A stretch of DNA of 64,000 bases. Source: Mesostigma viride. Its lineage: Eukaryota > Streptophyta > Mesostigmatophyceae > Mesostigmatales > Mesostigmataceae. Both the position numbers and the translations under genes were made by a program. Below, in pieces: positions 31,842 to 42,600 of the stretch (positions within the stretch are counted from its first letter, which is position 1; each line of letters begins with the position of its first letter). The notes beneath the pieces were generated by a model that searched no databases, was not told the DNA's origin, and saw only the letters and a program-made list of their open reading frames with translations. The DNA is taken from positions 1 through 64,000 of the forward strand of contig RPFO01000034.1 of NCBI GenBank assembly GCA_009746045.1, written 5' to 3'.

Positions 31842-32957
31842 TCACTGCTCCTTGTTGTCTTCTTGTTGACTGCCCTTTGAAGGCTGGCCTGCCTGGGACT
31901 TGTTGTTGTTCTTGTTGTTGTTTTTGTTGTTATTCTTGTTGCTGCCCTGGCCCTGGGTCTTCTTGAAGCTGGGACACTCCTTCTTGATGTGCCCCCACCC
32001 CTTGCACAAGTAGCATTGTATCTTTGACTTGCCCTGGCCACTGCCCCCGTTGTCAGATGCGTTGCCCTGCTTGGGCTGACCACCCACCCGCCTGAACACC
32101 GACTTGGAGTGTGACCTCCCGTCAGGGTCGGGTGAATGATTGGCCTTCCGCTTGTTGTGGTTGCCCCTACGCCCTCCTTGGCTTCTGTCAGCCTCAGACG
32201 ATATGGAGCCCCCCTGGGTACGCCCACCTGCCTGGGTAGCCTTCACTGCTGGCACTCCACCCTCAAACAGCTCCTCTGCCTCGAGTGCTTGTTTGATTAT
32301 GACCTTGTAGGCCTTGAGGGTTGAGTGTGGGGCACACATGACCTTTAAAGAGCCACGTGTAGCCTTATCCAGCCCAGAGACCTTCAACCAGTTGGTCAGG
32401 GCTATGTTATCTGCCACGTTGAAACCGTGGGCCCTGCCTTCCTCAACCATTTTGCAATAGCTAAGGAAATTCTGGATGAGATCCCCCTTGACCTCCCACC
32501 CTTGATACTTGTCTTGCCAATGGATGCCGACCTTCTTTCGCTGGTCTTCAAGCAACTCCTTCAGCTCAGCTACATACACTGCCCAGGCCTTGTTGGCCTT
32601 CTTGCATTCTCTGGTTAGGTCCTTGATCTGATCAGTGCACTTGCCAAACGTGCTGCTGCCTATCCAGATCTGATAGTAGTTGGTACCCCCGTACAAACTA
32701 GGAAACCCTTCCAGCCCTTCTACAAACTCTTCAGCCTGCTTGGGCTTGGAGTCTGATGTGACAGGTTGCAGCTGATTAACAATTAATAAGCCCTGAGTGG
32801 TAAGGTCAAAACCATGAACAGCTTGTGTATTATTGTTGTGATGTACATTGGTAATTTCCCCGGTGACACCCACGTCATCTACGTGAGCTGTCCCACTACC
32901 AGCACCACCATTATTCCCACTGGCTGGGGCACCCTTGCTACGGCGCCCGTCTGCCAT
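31842..32957 (-). CDS. Copia Gag with zinc knuckle
   Basis: 371 codons from ATG at 32957. Lys/Arg-rich helical middle part. CCHC zinc knuckle CYLCKGWGHIKKEC with Cys315, Cys318, His323, Cys328, then an Asn-Lys repeat (NNNKNNNK, about 340-353) encoded by a TTG/TTC microsatellite. Gag of the autonomous Copia-type element. Stop at 31842 is followed after ~140 bp by the integrase frame, so a frameshift or reinitiation would be needed. Confidence 0.85.
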   Translation of the reverse strand: MADGRRSKGAPASGNNGGAGSGTAHVDDVGVTGEITNVHHNNNTQAVHGFDLTTQGLLIVNQLQPVTSDSKPKQAEEFVEGLEGFPSLYGGTNYYQIWIGSSTFGKCTDQIKDLTRECKKANKAWAVYVAELKELLEDQRKKVGIHWQDKYQGWEVKGDLIQNFLSYCKMVEEGRAHGFNVADNIALTNWLKVSGLDKATRGSLKVMCAPHSTLKAYKVIIKQALEAEELFEGGVPAVKATQAGGRTQGGSISSEADRSQGGRRGNHNKRKANHSPDPDGRSHSKSVFRRVGGQPKQGNASDNGGSGQGKSKIQCYLCKGWGHIKKECPSFKKTQGQGSNKNNNKNNNKNNNKSQAGQPSKGSQQEDNKEQ

Positions 32958-33129
32958 GATGCACTACAAGCTGTCCAAAACAACAAACACCTGGGCAAAG
33001 CAGCAAAACGAGGTATGTACAAAACTGTCACAATTGCCGCCTGCGCCGGTGTCGCCGCCGCCCACCGCGAAACGCCGCTGAAAAATCGACTAAACGTCGA
33101 CGAGCACTGGAAAAAAAAAATTGGCCGAC

Positions 33130-33849
33130 TCAGTAGTCGAGGCCCCGGAAATCGCAGTACTCGTAGGTAAACTCAGGATCCTCCATTTCCGGCGTGTGTG
33201 CCGGACCTGCACCGGTATGAATCAAAACCGGTGTGTTCGCCGGCGCGAAAGTTGCAATTCGCCGACGCGCGACGAGGCGCAGAGGATGAGTAAAAATTGA
33301 AAGCAACTCCCAGCCTGCGGGAATCCACTCGCGCAAGGCTGCGAGAAATGCGACCAGGTTGATGAGGACCTGTCGCTCTCGACTGCGCACGCCGCGTGTA
33401 AGCAGCGACAGCAATGCGAGGTCTTGAAATAAATTTGTTGTGACCACCGGCGCGCCCCCCGTGCGCGTCGATGCCCAGTTTTGCAAATTCCGCTGGTATC
33501 CGGTCAGCGAGGAAATGGCGTTGTCCAGCTCCTCGATGGCAGTAGTGACTTCAGTCACCGACCGCAAGCCGCCACGGACCTGGACCGTAAATTGCGAAAG
33601 AATGTTTCGAATTTGGTCCAACGGCGCTCGAACAGCCGGCACCAGCTGCGGCAGACGGGGGTCCTCAGGAAAATCCCCGAGCAATGGGAGTGCGGCTCTC
33701 TGACGACGATGGAGTTCGTCAAGCGAAACCGTGACTTCGTCAAGAAGTTGTTGCCACGATGGCGCAGCCGGCCTTGGCGGTAATGGATCAGCCGGCGGAG
33801 CAGCTATCTCCTCGTCGGTGGGGATGCGGAACTCCTCAGAATTGGGCAT
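33130..33849 (-). CDS. Unknown 239-aa ORF next to the 5' LTR
   Basis: Starts at an ATG 27 bp inside the upper LTR and ends at 33130. Pro-rich N-terminus, then mostly helical text with Leu-rich runs (LFQDLALLSLLTRG, INLVAFLAALREW). No zinc knuckle and no recognised family. Its GC content is visibly higher than that of the gag-pol part. It could be an extra element protein, a capsid of an older non-autonomous element into which the Copia genes were placed, or a captured host exon. The position immediately after the LTR supports an element-encoded product. Confidence 0.55.
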   Translation of the reverse strand: MPNSEEFRIPTDEEIAAPPADPLPPRPAAPSWQQLLDEVTVSLDELHRRQRAALPLLGDFPEDPRLPQLVPAVRAPLDQIRNILSQFTVQVRGGLRSVTEVTTAIEELDNAISSLTGYQRNLQNWASTRTGGAPVVTTNLFQDLALLSLLTRGVRSRERQVLINLVAFLAALREWIPAGWELLSIFTHPLRLVARRRIATFAPANTPVLIHTGAGPAHTPEMEDPEFTYEYCDFRGLDY

Positions 33850-33875
33850 GGTAGCGAAAAGGCGAGTAATACGAG

Positions 33876-34488
33876 TTGTGAGAGAGTTGCCCTGAATTCC
33901 GCCATGGTTCTTGCAGGAATGTTGCCTTTATTAAGAATAAGGAACACCGACGTAAGTCACGTCACTTCCAAGACTGCACGCAGCACAGGCGACAGGGTCG
34001 CAGTGCCAAGAGAACGTGCACGCAAGAACTAGCGTCCCGGTGCTACCAAGTCACACATATAGGTTTGCTAGGGACGCGTCCAAGTAATCAGCTGCACTGT
34101 CACAGCTGAACTGTCAATCAATTGATTACACAGACTCTGGCACGCCTTTGGCGCGCAGATCTATCAATTGTCCATACCGCTAGTCCTGTGGACCTATCCG
34201 TACACTACTCAGCATCAATTGTCTCATAGGTCCTGGCGCGCTACAGCACGCCTACCTATCAATTGACCATCAAGTCCTGTACAAGTCCTGTCAACGTCCT
34301 GCGGACTATCAAAGTGACACTTGTACATCCTGTGTCCGTACGCGCCCACAGTGGCGCGCCGGGTACTGTCGGCACAGCCTAGGAAACGTCATAACTTTTA
34401 CGTTCCTTAACCAAATGAGGCGTTCAAGGTGCCGTTGGAAAGAGCGTAACAATCTCTATCCATCTAACGTAAATCCTTTACGTTAACT
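33876..34488 (-). repeat. LTR (5') of the Copia-type element
   Basis: Partner of 20055-20673; see there. The outer end abuts target duplicate GCAGGAG and the resumed LINE frame. The inner end is followed on the minus strand by CGTATTACTCGCC, which is not a recognised tRNA primer site. Confidence 0.8.
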
Positions 34489-35112
34489 GCAGGAGCTGGA
34501 GCAACGACTCGACGGCGCCGTCACCAAGATGCTGCGCAAGGCCCTTGACATCCCCTTTGGTTTGCACTCATTAGTAATGAGGATTTGTACGCTGATTTGC
34601 CCTATGTTTCCCACATTATTAGGCACAGGCGCCTGGGCCTAGCCGGGCACCTGGCCCGCATAGATCAGGTAGATACCTCAGATAGACTAGCTGGCATGCC
34701 AAGCCCGCCCAGCCTGGGCGATATGTCCTAACCTGGCGTGCCCCCGGCCGCGCGCGGCAGGGCCGCCACCCGTGGACATTTCGTGATAGACTCGGCATGG
34801 ACATGTGCTACACTAGACGTGACGAGCTCACCCCCGGGCAGCCTCCTGGTTTGTCTGTAATATGGAGGCAGATGGTGCGCAAGGATAGATGGCAAGTAGT
34901 GATGAAGGAGACCACCCCCAAGCCTGTGGGGGCTCCGCGTGTGACCAAGTATGGCATTCATAGCGATTCGGGCCGCGGTGCCCACACCCCTGTAACTAGG
35001 ACCTAGATAGCTTATACCATCCATTCCATCCCATGTTCCCCTCCCACTGAGGACTTATGCTCGTGAACGTGACGCAGTCACGTGTCTATTGATTAATTAA
35101 TTAATTAATCAG
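34489..35112 (+). pseudogene. LINE post-RT region and (ATTA)n tail
   Basis: The frame resumes as ELEQRLDGAVTKMLRKAL and, in shifted frames, RRLGLAGHLARIDQVD, the 'RR..l.GH..R' block that follows RT in several LINE families. The 3' UTR ends in GATTAATTAATTAATTAATC (35092-35111). A related minus-strand copy at 55190-55590 carries the same block and the same kind of tail at 55007-55027. Confidence 0.75.
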
Positions 35113-35157
35113 AAGATGTTGTACATCAGTGGCCCTGCGGTCCACGAGACTCAGGGT

Positions 35158-35300
35158 GTCGCGTCTGCGTGCCACAATCTCCGGCGCCACCATGGCGGCT
35201 GGCCACTCAGCTTAATTTGGTAAAACCCAAATGAGCTGAGCTGATGTGCCTGCCTTAACTGCATGCCCTGTGGGGTGGGCGAGGACCTGTCCCATGATTC
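35158..35300 (-). repeat. B2 repeat, outer 3' terminus of the Ty3-type element
   Basis: 143 bp, GTCGCGTCTGCG to CCCATGATTC on the plus strand, matching 36440-36582. Holds a hairpin at 35206-35240 (CTCAGCT...AATTTGG, loop, CCAAAT...AGCTGAG). It abuts the AGGGT target copy at 35153-35157. Confidence 0.85.
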
Positions 35301-36436
35301 AAAGAAAGGAGGGCTCTCAGCCGAGGACAAGGAACTGTCCCTCGTGCCTGATAACCACCTTATTGCCTCCCCTGCTATAGAATAATGCTTTCAAAACACA
35401 TACTTTGCACAGTCTGATGATGAAGCCGCACATGCGGAGTTTATTGAGAAAGTTTATACAATTACAACACGTTGATAGTCTCAATATCGATGCACTCCAT
35501 GCTCACGAGCCCGCAGTTAGGCAGCGCTCCATGACATGCTACCGGCCTTGCTCCCAAGGAAAGGGAGAAACACGAAGGCCACTAACGAGAGACTCGAAGA
35601 GACTACACGCTGCGTGAGAGTCCTCTTCGACTATGAACCAAACCATTCGTCATGCCACACGCATGACACACGCCACACTTGTCAGTCCAGCCAGGAATGC
35701 CAAAACTATCTTGCTGCCTGAACCATGCGAATAGAAACCGCATTCCAGTTGCCGTCCTGGCTTTCTACCACACATGCCAACAAAAGCAGGAAGGCATCCC
35801 GACAAATCTAAATTGCTACCCTGTTGCCGATCTCATCTCCTAGAGGCTCCGGCATTTCTGTCCCTGGGAATGTCCGACATTGAGTCACGTCCAGCAAGGT
35901 CGAAGCATAATATCCTTCAGACAATCTGCACGCTCACACCTTGCGTGTGAGTGGCCCAGCAAACATTGCGTCTAATCGTTCCTTTCTAGAAGAAATCCCT
36001 TTTTAGGGCTGCCAGCGATTTCGCATTCATTCCAGCGATCTGGCTCCGCACCGCAAATTGTCCTTTTCCATTTTCTGTCCAGTCCTCATAACGTTGACCC
36101 GCTATTCTACACCACAAAGACACCTGGCCTGTCAATAGCCTCGGCGCTGTTGAAGTCCAGCAGTCCAGCTTCAGCTCCAGCTGTCCACTAACACGCGTAT
36201 GATCCTCTCGACGCTGCACACTTGTGCTGCCGTCCGCTCAAGTCAGTGCTGCGCGCCCAGCTGTGCCTGGCCCGGCGCGCGTGCACGTACACTTTCGTCC
36301 GCTCTTATGCTGCAAGTGCTAGTGTCCCCCCCGGTCACTAGCCTTTGTCGAAAATGCGTAGAAGACAAATTCCTTGCGCACGTCACCGGTCTTGTGCATA
36401 GTGGGCGCCCGGATGACATAGCGCGCGTCCGTGACA
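35301..36436 (-). repeat. A2 repeat (3' LTR-like)
   Basis: Plus-strand text from AAAGAAAGGAGGGCTCTC to GCGCGCGTCCGTGACA. Read on the minus strand it starts TGTCACGG. The other end (CTTTCTTT) is not CA. Differences from A1 include CATACTT/CACACTT, GTTTATAC/GTTAATAC, GCAGTCC/GCAGTAC and one base in a C-run. Short frames on it are not genes. Confidence 0.9.
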
Positions 36437-36439
36437 GCT

Positions 36440-36582
36440 GTCGCGTCTGCGTGCCACAATCTCCGGCGCCACCATGGCGGCTGGCCACTCAGCTTAATTT
36501 GGTAAAACCCAAATGAGCTGAGCTGATGTGCCTGCCTTAACTGCATGCCCTGTGGGGTGGGCGAGGACCTGTCCCATGATTC
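36440..36582 (-). repeat. B1 repeat, internal copy
   Basis: Matches 35158-35300 throughout. Lies 25 bp after the pol stop codon on the minus strand and is separated from A2 by only GCT (36437-36439). Contains the same hairpin at 36488-36522. Confidence 0.85.
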
Positions 36583-36607
36583 CCCCCCTCGCTGGCGACC
36601 GGCCCCA

Positions 36608-39600
36608 TCACGAAGACAGCGATCGTACCAAGACAAGGGCAGCGGTGACCGCAGTCAAGCTGCGGGAGGTAAACTGCGCAGCGGTGCACACTGGACAAAA
36701 CCAATCCCCCTCCGGAATGCTGGTGACCACGGGCTGCAAGCACTGCATGTGCCAACCACAGTTACACTGATCACACAATAACATGGACTCCGCCTGATCG
36801 ACCCGGTGACAAACCTGACACTGGGCGTCCTTGACTCGGCGAGATGTGTGCGGTTGGAGGTCGTGGACCAAATTGGGCAGTGAGCAGGGACTGAGATTGC
36901 TGAGGTTGTCTGTCGTACGGCTCCCGTCGGCGCCCTCCAAAATTGCCACTCCCGATGGTTTGATAGCCACAATGCGCAAAATGGTGGGCCCCGCCTCCAC
37001 ATCCAAAGTGTGCTTCAGCTGAGTGCGCAGGAAAACATACTGCCCTGGCCTAAACCGCAGCTGGCGAGCCATGTATGCGCCCCCCCGGCGCTGAGCGTAA
37101 CGCAGGGAGTCCCTGTGCTGAGCAATGAACAAGTTGTTCATCGCGATGGGCATGACCTTCTTAAAAGTCTCTGCCCTGGCCAGCACCTCAACCAAAAATT
37201 GCTGAGCGTTGTCGAAGGCCATGGGTTCGGGGTGCGCAACCTGTGCCTCCGTAGGCAAAAGAGGATTACGCCCGAACAGAAGGAAATACGGGGAGAAGGT
37301 AGCGAGAGACTCCTGGGGAGACATGCGATAACCCATGGCAATCCATGCCAACTCGCGATCCCACCTGGCCGACTCCGGCACCTGCAGGCTCCACTTGCGC
37401 AGCGCCTGCTTGACGGTCTGCACCAATCTCTCAGCCAAACCATTGGCCTGAGGATGCTCCCGAGAAGTGCGACGGTGATCAATAAGACATCCATCCAGCA
37501 ACTCCTGGAACTCACCCCTGAACTCACCACCCTGGTCCGTGACTACCTCCGCGGGAGCCCCAAACCTGGTGATGATGTCTGCAAAATGCTTCGCTGTGGT
37601 AGCGGCATGCTTGTCAGCAATGGGGATCAACTCAACCCATTTGCTAAAGCTCTCCACGCATACCATGACATAGAGGTTGCCGTCAGGGCTCTCCTGAAAC
37701 GGCCCGCACAGATCGACGTGCCAGCGATAAAACAAGCCCTTGATGGGAAGCGACATCAGCTCCTTGGCACCATGATCTGCGCTAAAGTTAGCCTTGGTTC
37801 GAGCACACGGGACACAGCTGGCCACTACCTGGGCCACTGTGTGTCGCATGTTATTCCACCAATAGCTGGTCCGTACGAGGCTGAGCGTGCGATTGCCACC
37901 CAAGTGACCATACCGCTCGTGGTACGCCTGCACTATAGCAACGCGCTTGTCAGGCGGTGGGACGACCACCCTACGCTTGCCCAACAGCTTGTACAAAACC
38001 CCATCTTCCCAACCATAGGTTGCAGCCCTGTGCTGCACCCTGTTCAACTCCGTCGCCTTCTGAGCAGGAGTCCAATCGACTGGAGTAGGAGTCAAGACAG
38101 CACCCTGCACTTGCTCCAAAACTCGACCATCTAGCCAGATATCAGCGGTGTAGCAATCAGCAAGAGAGCTACGCGCTAAGAGAGCCTGCACAGCGATCAG
38201 CTGCTGCAGAGAAGGATCAATGTCAAAGGACAGAGACCTACCCTCTTCCATAGCGCACACAGCTTTGGATGGCGTGAATGGCGACGGCCGCACCGGGTCG
38301 TCGCTGATGCCGAAGTCCGCCACAGAGTACTCGACACTGCGCCACCACGCCTCCTCCTCATCGTCGGCCGCATACCCAGCAGCGTTCACAAAGACCACAG
38401 AACCCGACGAGCCCTCGGCACCCATGGCCCGGGCTCCAGTGTGGTCAACAGTGGTAGGCATGGCGTATCGGGATAGCACATCGGCGTTGACATGGTCCTT
38501 GCCGGCCCGATGCACAATGGTCATGTGGTACTCCTGGATAATCATGGCCCATCGGGCGAGCTTACCCGTCAGGTTGGTGTTGGTCATTAGCCACTGAAGC
38601 GGCTGGTGGTCTGTCACCAGAGTAAACACGCGCCCAACTAAATACGGGCGAAAGTGCTTGATGGCCCACACCACAGCCAGTGCCTCCCCCTCATAGGAAG
38701 AATACCGGCTCTCCGCTGGGTTGTTGCTGCGACTAGCATAAGCAATAACGTGCTCGCGCCCATCACCATCCTTTTGCGCCAAGACCGCACCCAGTCCTAC
38801 CTTGGACCAGTCGGTATATAACACAAACGGCAAAGCATAGTCAGGGGCGCGCAGAATCGGGGCCGACGTGAGCTCCTGCTTGATTGTCTCGATGGCGCGT
38901 TGCTGTGCGGGACCCCACGCCCACACGCACCCCTTCTTGAGTAACTCGGTCAAGGGCTTCACCTTGCTGCTGAAGTTCTCAATGTAACCTCGGTAATAGC
39001 CAGCCAAACCCAAATACGCCCGCACCCCTGAGACATCCGTGGGTACGGCGGCCTGCACAATGGATTCGACCTTGGCGGCATCAGGCGTCCGGCCACCCGG
39101 CACAATCTGATGACCAAGGAATGAGAGGGTCCGCTGGGCGAACTTGCACTTCTCAGGGTGCAGCCGCATATTATGCTCCTCGAGAGCCAAGCGAACCTGC
39201 TCCAAGTGCGCCAGGTGCTCCTCAAATGTCGCGCTAAAGACGATTACATCATCAATGTAACAAGCGGCGAAAGGAAGACCTGCAAGCACTTTGTCCATAG
39301 CTCGTTGGAAAACAGCACTAGCGTTGCGGTGCCCAAAGGGCATGCGCACCCACTCATACAAATTGCCGCCCCCCCAGAATGCAAGCTTCCGCTGATCCTC
39401 CGGCGCAACTGCGATCTGATGAAAGCCGCTACGCAGGTCCAGCGAGGACACAAACTTCACATGAGGAGATATCTTATCCAGGACATCATCCACACGTGGC
39501 ATGGGGTAACGGTCCACGGGTGTGTGTGCATTCAGCAACCGCAGATCGGTGGCCATGCGCATACCCGTCCATGCCCCGGTGATAGCGTCCTTCTTGGGCG

Positions 39601-42600
39601 CAACGACAACGGCAGCGGCATAGCTGGAGGAAGATTGCCTGATGATACCGGCATCCTCTAACTCCTTGCATTGCTCGGCTACAAAATCCAACTCGGCCTG
39701 ACTCAGGCGATGCTGGCGTCGGAACAAAGGGGTGTCAGTGTCCAATGGAACACGCATGGTCCCACCATTGAAACACCCCAGTTCATCACTTGTGAAAGCG
39801 AAGGCCCCCCTTGCAGTGCCTAGCCACTTTAGCATGGCTGAGCGCTGCGCATCAGAAAGGTGTTCGCCAATAGCCCAGGGGTGCGTATCCGCGGGATCAC
39901 CCACAGCTACCGCATGTGCCTCAAGATGCGGCGCCCTAGCCGCATCGTCGTGGAACAAGGAAAAGGCTGCCACGCCTGGTGTGACACCCACCGCCGGAGC
40001 CTCGCGTGCCGCACGGTGTATTACCCGATGCAGCGTGGGCTCGCCGGCCAGCACGGTGCTGGTCAGCAGGGCGGTCATGAGAATGATAGTCCACACCTGT
40101 CGCAGACGCCACCCCCATGCTGATGAAGTCCCCGTCGCTGCAGGGCGCTTCAGTTTGGCTGCGCGCGCCTCAACCTGCTGAGGCGGATTGGCTGGGGACG
40201 CCCCCCCAGACTGGCGCACGGCAACCGATGCAAGCAGCACATACCCGACCTGCAACACCGACATAGCCTGGCCTATCAAAGACCAGCGCTCACTCTCGAG
40301 CACGCCCGGCAGCGCCGAGGCCCCGACATGAAAACCCATGCTGGCCTCACGAAATTCTGCGGGTGGCTGCACCAACAGACCGGTGGTAGTGTCCCAAACG
40401 AGACCCTTACCCCGATCACGGTATGCTGTCGACCCTTGGTAACTGACCAGGGTCGGCAGTGCACACATGGGGCTCCCGACCCGGTTGACGCGTGCATACG
40501 GTGGGCGATCCTCGCTATCCACCTTCTGCGTGACTAGGTGGGAAGGCAATGCTACCTCCGCAGACACACTCGGATGCTGCCTTGCTACGGCCCCCAAGAC
40601 CGCCTGCACATCGGTCGCACACGCCACGTTGGTCCAATAGGCACGCAAACGATGCGTGAGCCCACCCAGCCCTGCGTTGTCACACACGATGGGCTCCCCC
40701 AGGAGTGCCACGATTGTAGCCCAGTCCTCCCGCACCGCCTGATGTGGGCTGTCACCCGCCACAACGTTCTCAAACAGATACGCAGGCGGATGGGGCTGAC
40801 GCGACTGCAACAGTCCCACCACACGCAACAGTTCCCAGAACAGCGCGCTACGCGGATCGGCTAGCCCCCGCCCTTGCCCTGCCTGGCTCAGGCCCTGGCA
40901 CTCCCAACCCGCAATTACCAAGTCGATGGCATGATGCCTGCGCAACAACTGCTGCACCTGCACCTCACCGATGGCTCGGATATCTTGAGGACATTCCCCA
41001 AACGGGTCACGCCATGCTGATGGCGGAAACTGCGCGGGATACTCTCGCGACAACACGCCACAGTGACTGAAGTACACCTGACGCGCCTTGTGCGATGGCT
41101 CTACCGCGATGAGTTTACGGCACACGCCGCCTGCGGCCAAAAAGCCTGCAATGCCCCCTCCGATCCCCGCAAACAGTTCCAACACTACCGCACCCTTGGC
41201 AAAATCAGGGGCCTGCGGTAAGATTGCAGCAGAAAAATTACCTTGGGCCTCCGAGACACCCGGTTGCAGCAAAGTGAGGCCATGGCTGGCCATCTGAGGA
41301 ATGGTGATGACGGCTTCAGTTACCCGCTTGCGCATAGCCAGCTGCCGCGTGGACGTCACAGCATCCAGCGACCACTGCGTGCGCATCTTGGCAATGCTCG
41401 CCGTTGGCTGGGGCAGCACCGTCCGATGCTTGTCCCACGCCGATGAGCCCGCCGCCCGTACCTCCACCATGCTGACCTCCACCACGCCCGCAGCCGCGGA
41501 AGGGTTGAGGCGTGCAGCCCCGGCTGAAGAACTGAAGCATGAGACCGGCACGCTGGCCCGCTTCAGGCCAGCCCCATCCCAATCAGGGATGTAAGATGCC
41601 TCCTCCGCCCTATAGTCCACCTGAACCATGGCGCGAGCAAGGACATCCACCCCGAGTAGTGCGGAATATCCACACTTGTTGACCACCAGCGCATACGCGG
41701 ACACGGTGGTCATGCTAGAGGCGCGCAACGGATTGAAAATCACGTTGACTTTAACCGCCGTCATAGCGTACGGCTTACTAGCCGGACCCTGCCAACCTGA
41801 CACAGACACGGGGCTTTCCACTAAGCCACCGTTCTCGTAGGTCAGGTTCAGCATGGTGGCCAAGTCCGTGCTGATGACTAGCGGCTGAGCACCGCTATCA
41901 AGCTTGACTGCGCCAACCAACGGACATGTCACCATGTCGCTCCATACATCTCCACAGGCTCCAACTGCTTGGAACGCCATGGACGGCTCACCATTGGGGT
42001 ATGGAACCACCGTGGGAACCTGGGGGACTGCACTAGTGCGCTGCTGGCTACTTGTGCTGACCACTCCCGCTTGCACCACGGGCACTGCGGCTTCTACCGG
42101 CTGGCGCCCGTAGGTGACGGACTCAGAATTGCGCAAGGTGCGCACATCATGCCCATCTGCGAACAACTGGATCTCGGACACAACCGACCCCAGCCACTCA
42201 ACCCCCTTCTGCCCGAAGGTGTCGACCACCTGCCGTGCTGAAAACATGGGTACGTCCACAATGAACGGCATTGGGTACACAGGCGCCAATCGCCTACGCT
42301 GCTCCAGCCCAGCAGGGTTCGCATGCTCAAAAGCAGATTGCACCCCAGCCAGCGGCATGGAAAAGGACGCGGGCAACTGCCCGGCAGGCAACATGGGTGC
42401 CTGCTGAAAAGAAAGCGGGCTGCGTGCCTGCTTGCCTTTGGTAGCCTCCGCAGCGTTGATCTCGACGTCACCCGGCATGGGCGCCCAGAATGGGTCCTCC
42501 CGGTACACCGTCTCGAATTGGTTGGGGGGCGCCGTCGCCTCCTCACCATGCTTGATGGCAGCCACCTGGGCTTCCATCGAGTCGGTCTTGCCCGCCATCT

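Larger units (their letters stand above)
20055..34488 (-). mobile_element. Copia-type LTR element with nested insertions
   Basis: Flanked by direct repeats 20055-20673 and 33876-34488 and by the target duplication GCAGGAG (20048-20054 and 34489-34495; the true TSD may be a 4-6 bp part of it). Coding order on the minus strand: an unknown 239-aa ORF, gag, integrase, protease, RT-RNase H. Nested inside are a gag-only Copia element at 25733-30595 and a TTAA element at 20807-22503. Without these it would be about 7.9 kb. It was inserted in the post-RT region of the plus-strand LINE. Confidence 0.85.
16240..35112 (+). mobile_element. Plus-strand LINE, decayed and interrupted by nested insertions
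   Basis: Coding remains are in order: endonuclease end (16240-16890), linker and RT (18511-20054), post-RT region (34489-34700), then a tail ending in (ATTA)n at 35091-35112. The parts are separated by an element at ~16890-18510 and by a Copia element at 20055-34488. Joining 20054 to 34496 (omitting one GCAGGAG duplicate) restores a continuous reading frame through TWALTQ into ELEQRLDGAVTKMLRKAL, which shows the two ends are one element. A related minus-strand 3' end occurs at 55190-55590. Confidence 0.85.

Noticed and set aside
35405-36516. Short ORFs inside the A repeats (also 44855-45669)
   Set aside because: Duplicated merely because the A repeat is duplicated; no domain, no conserved start context.
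36437-36582. Treating B1+A2 as an ordinary longer LTR
   Set aside because: B does not occur next to A1 at 44.7 kb or 45.9 kb, so the repeats are not a simple long terminal repeat pair.
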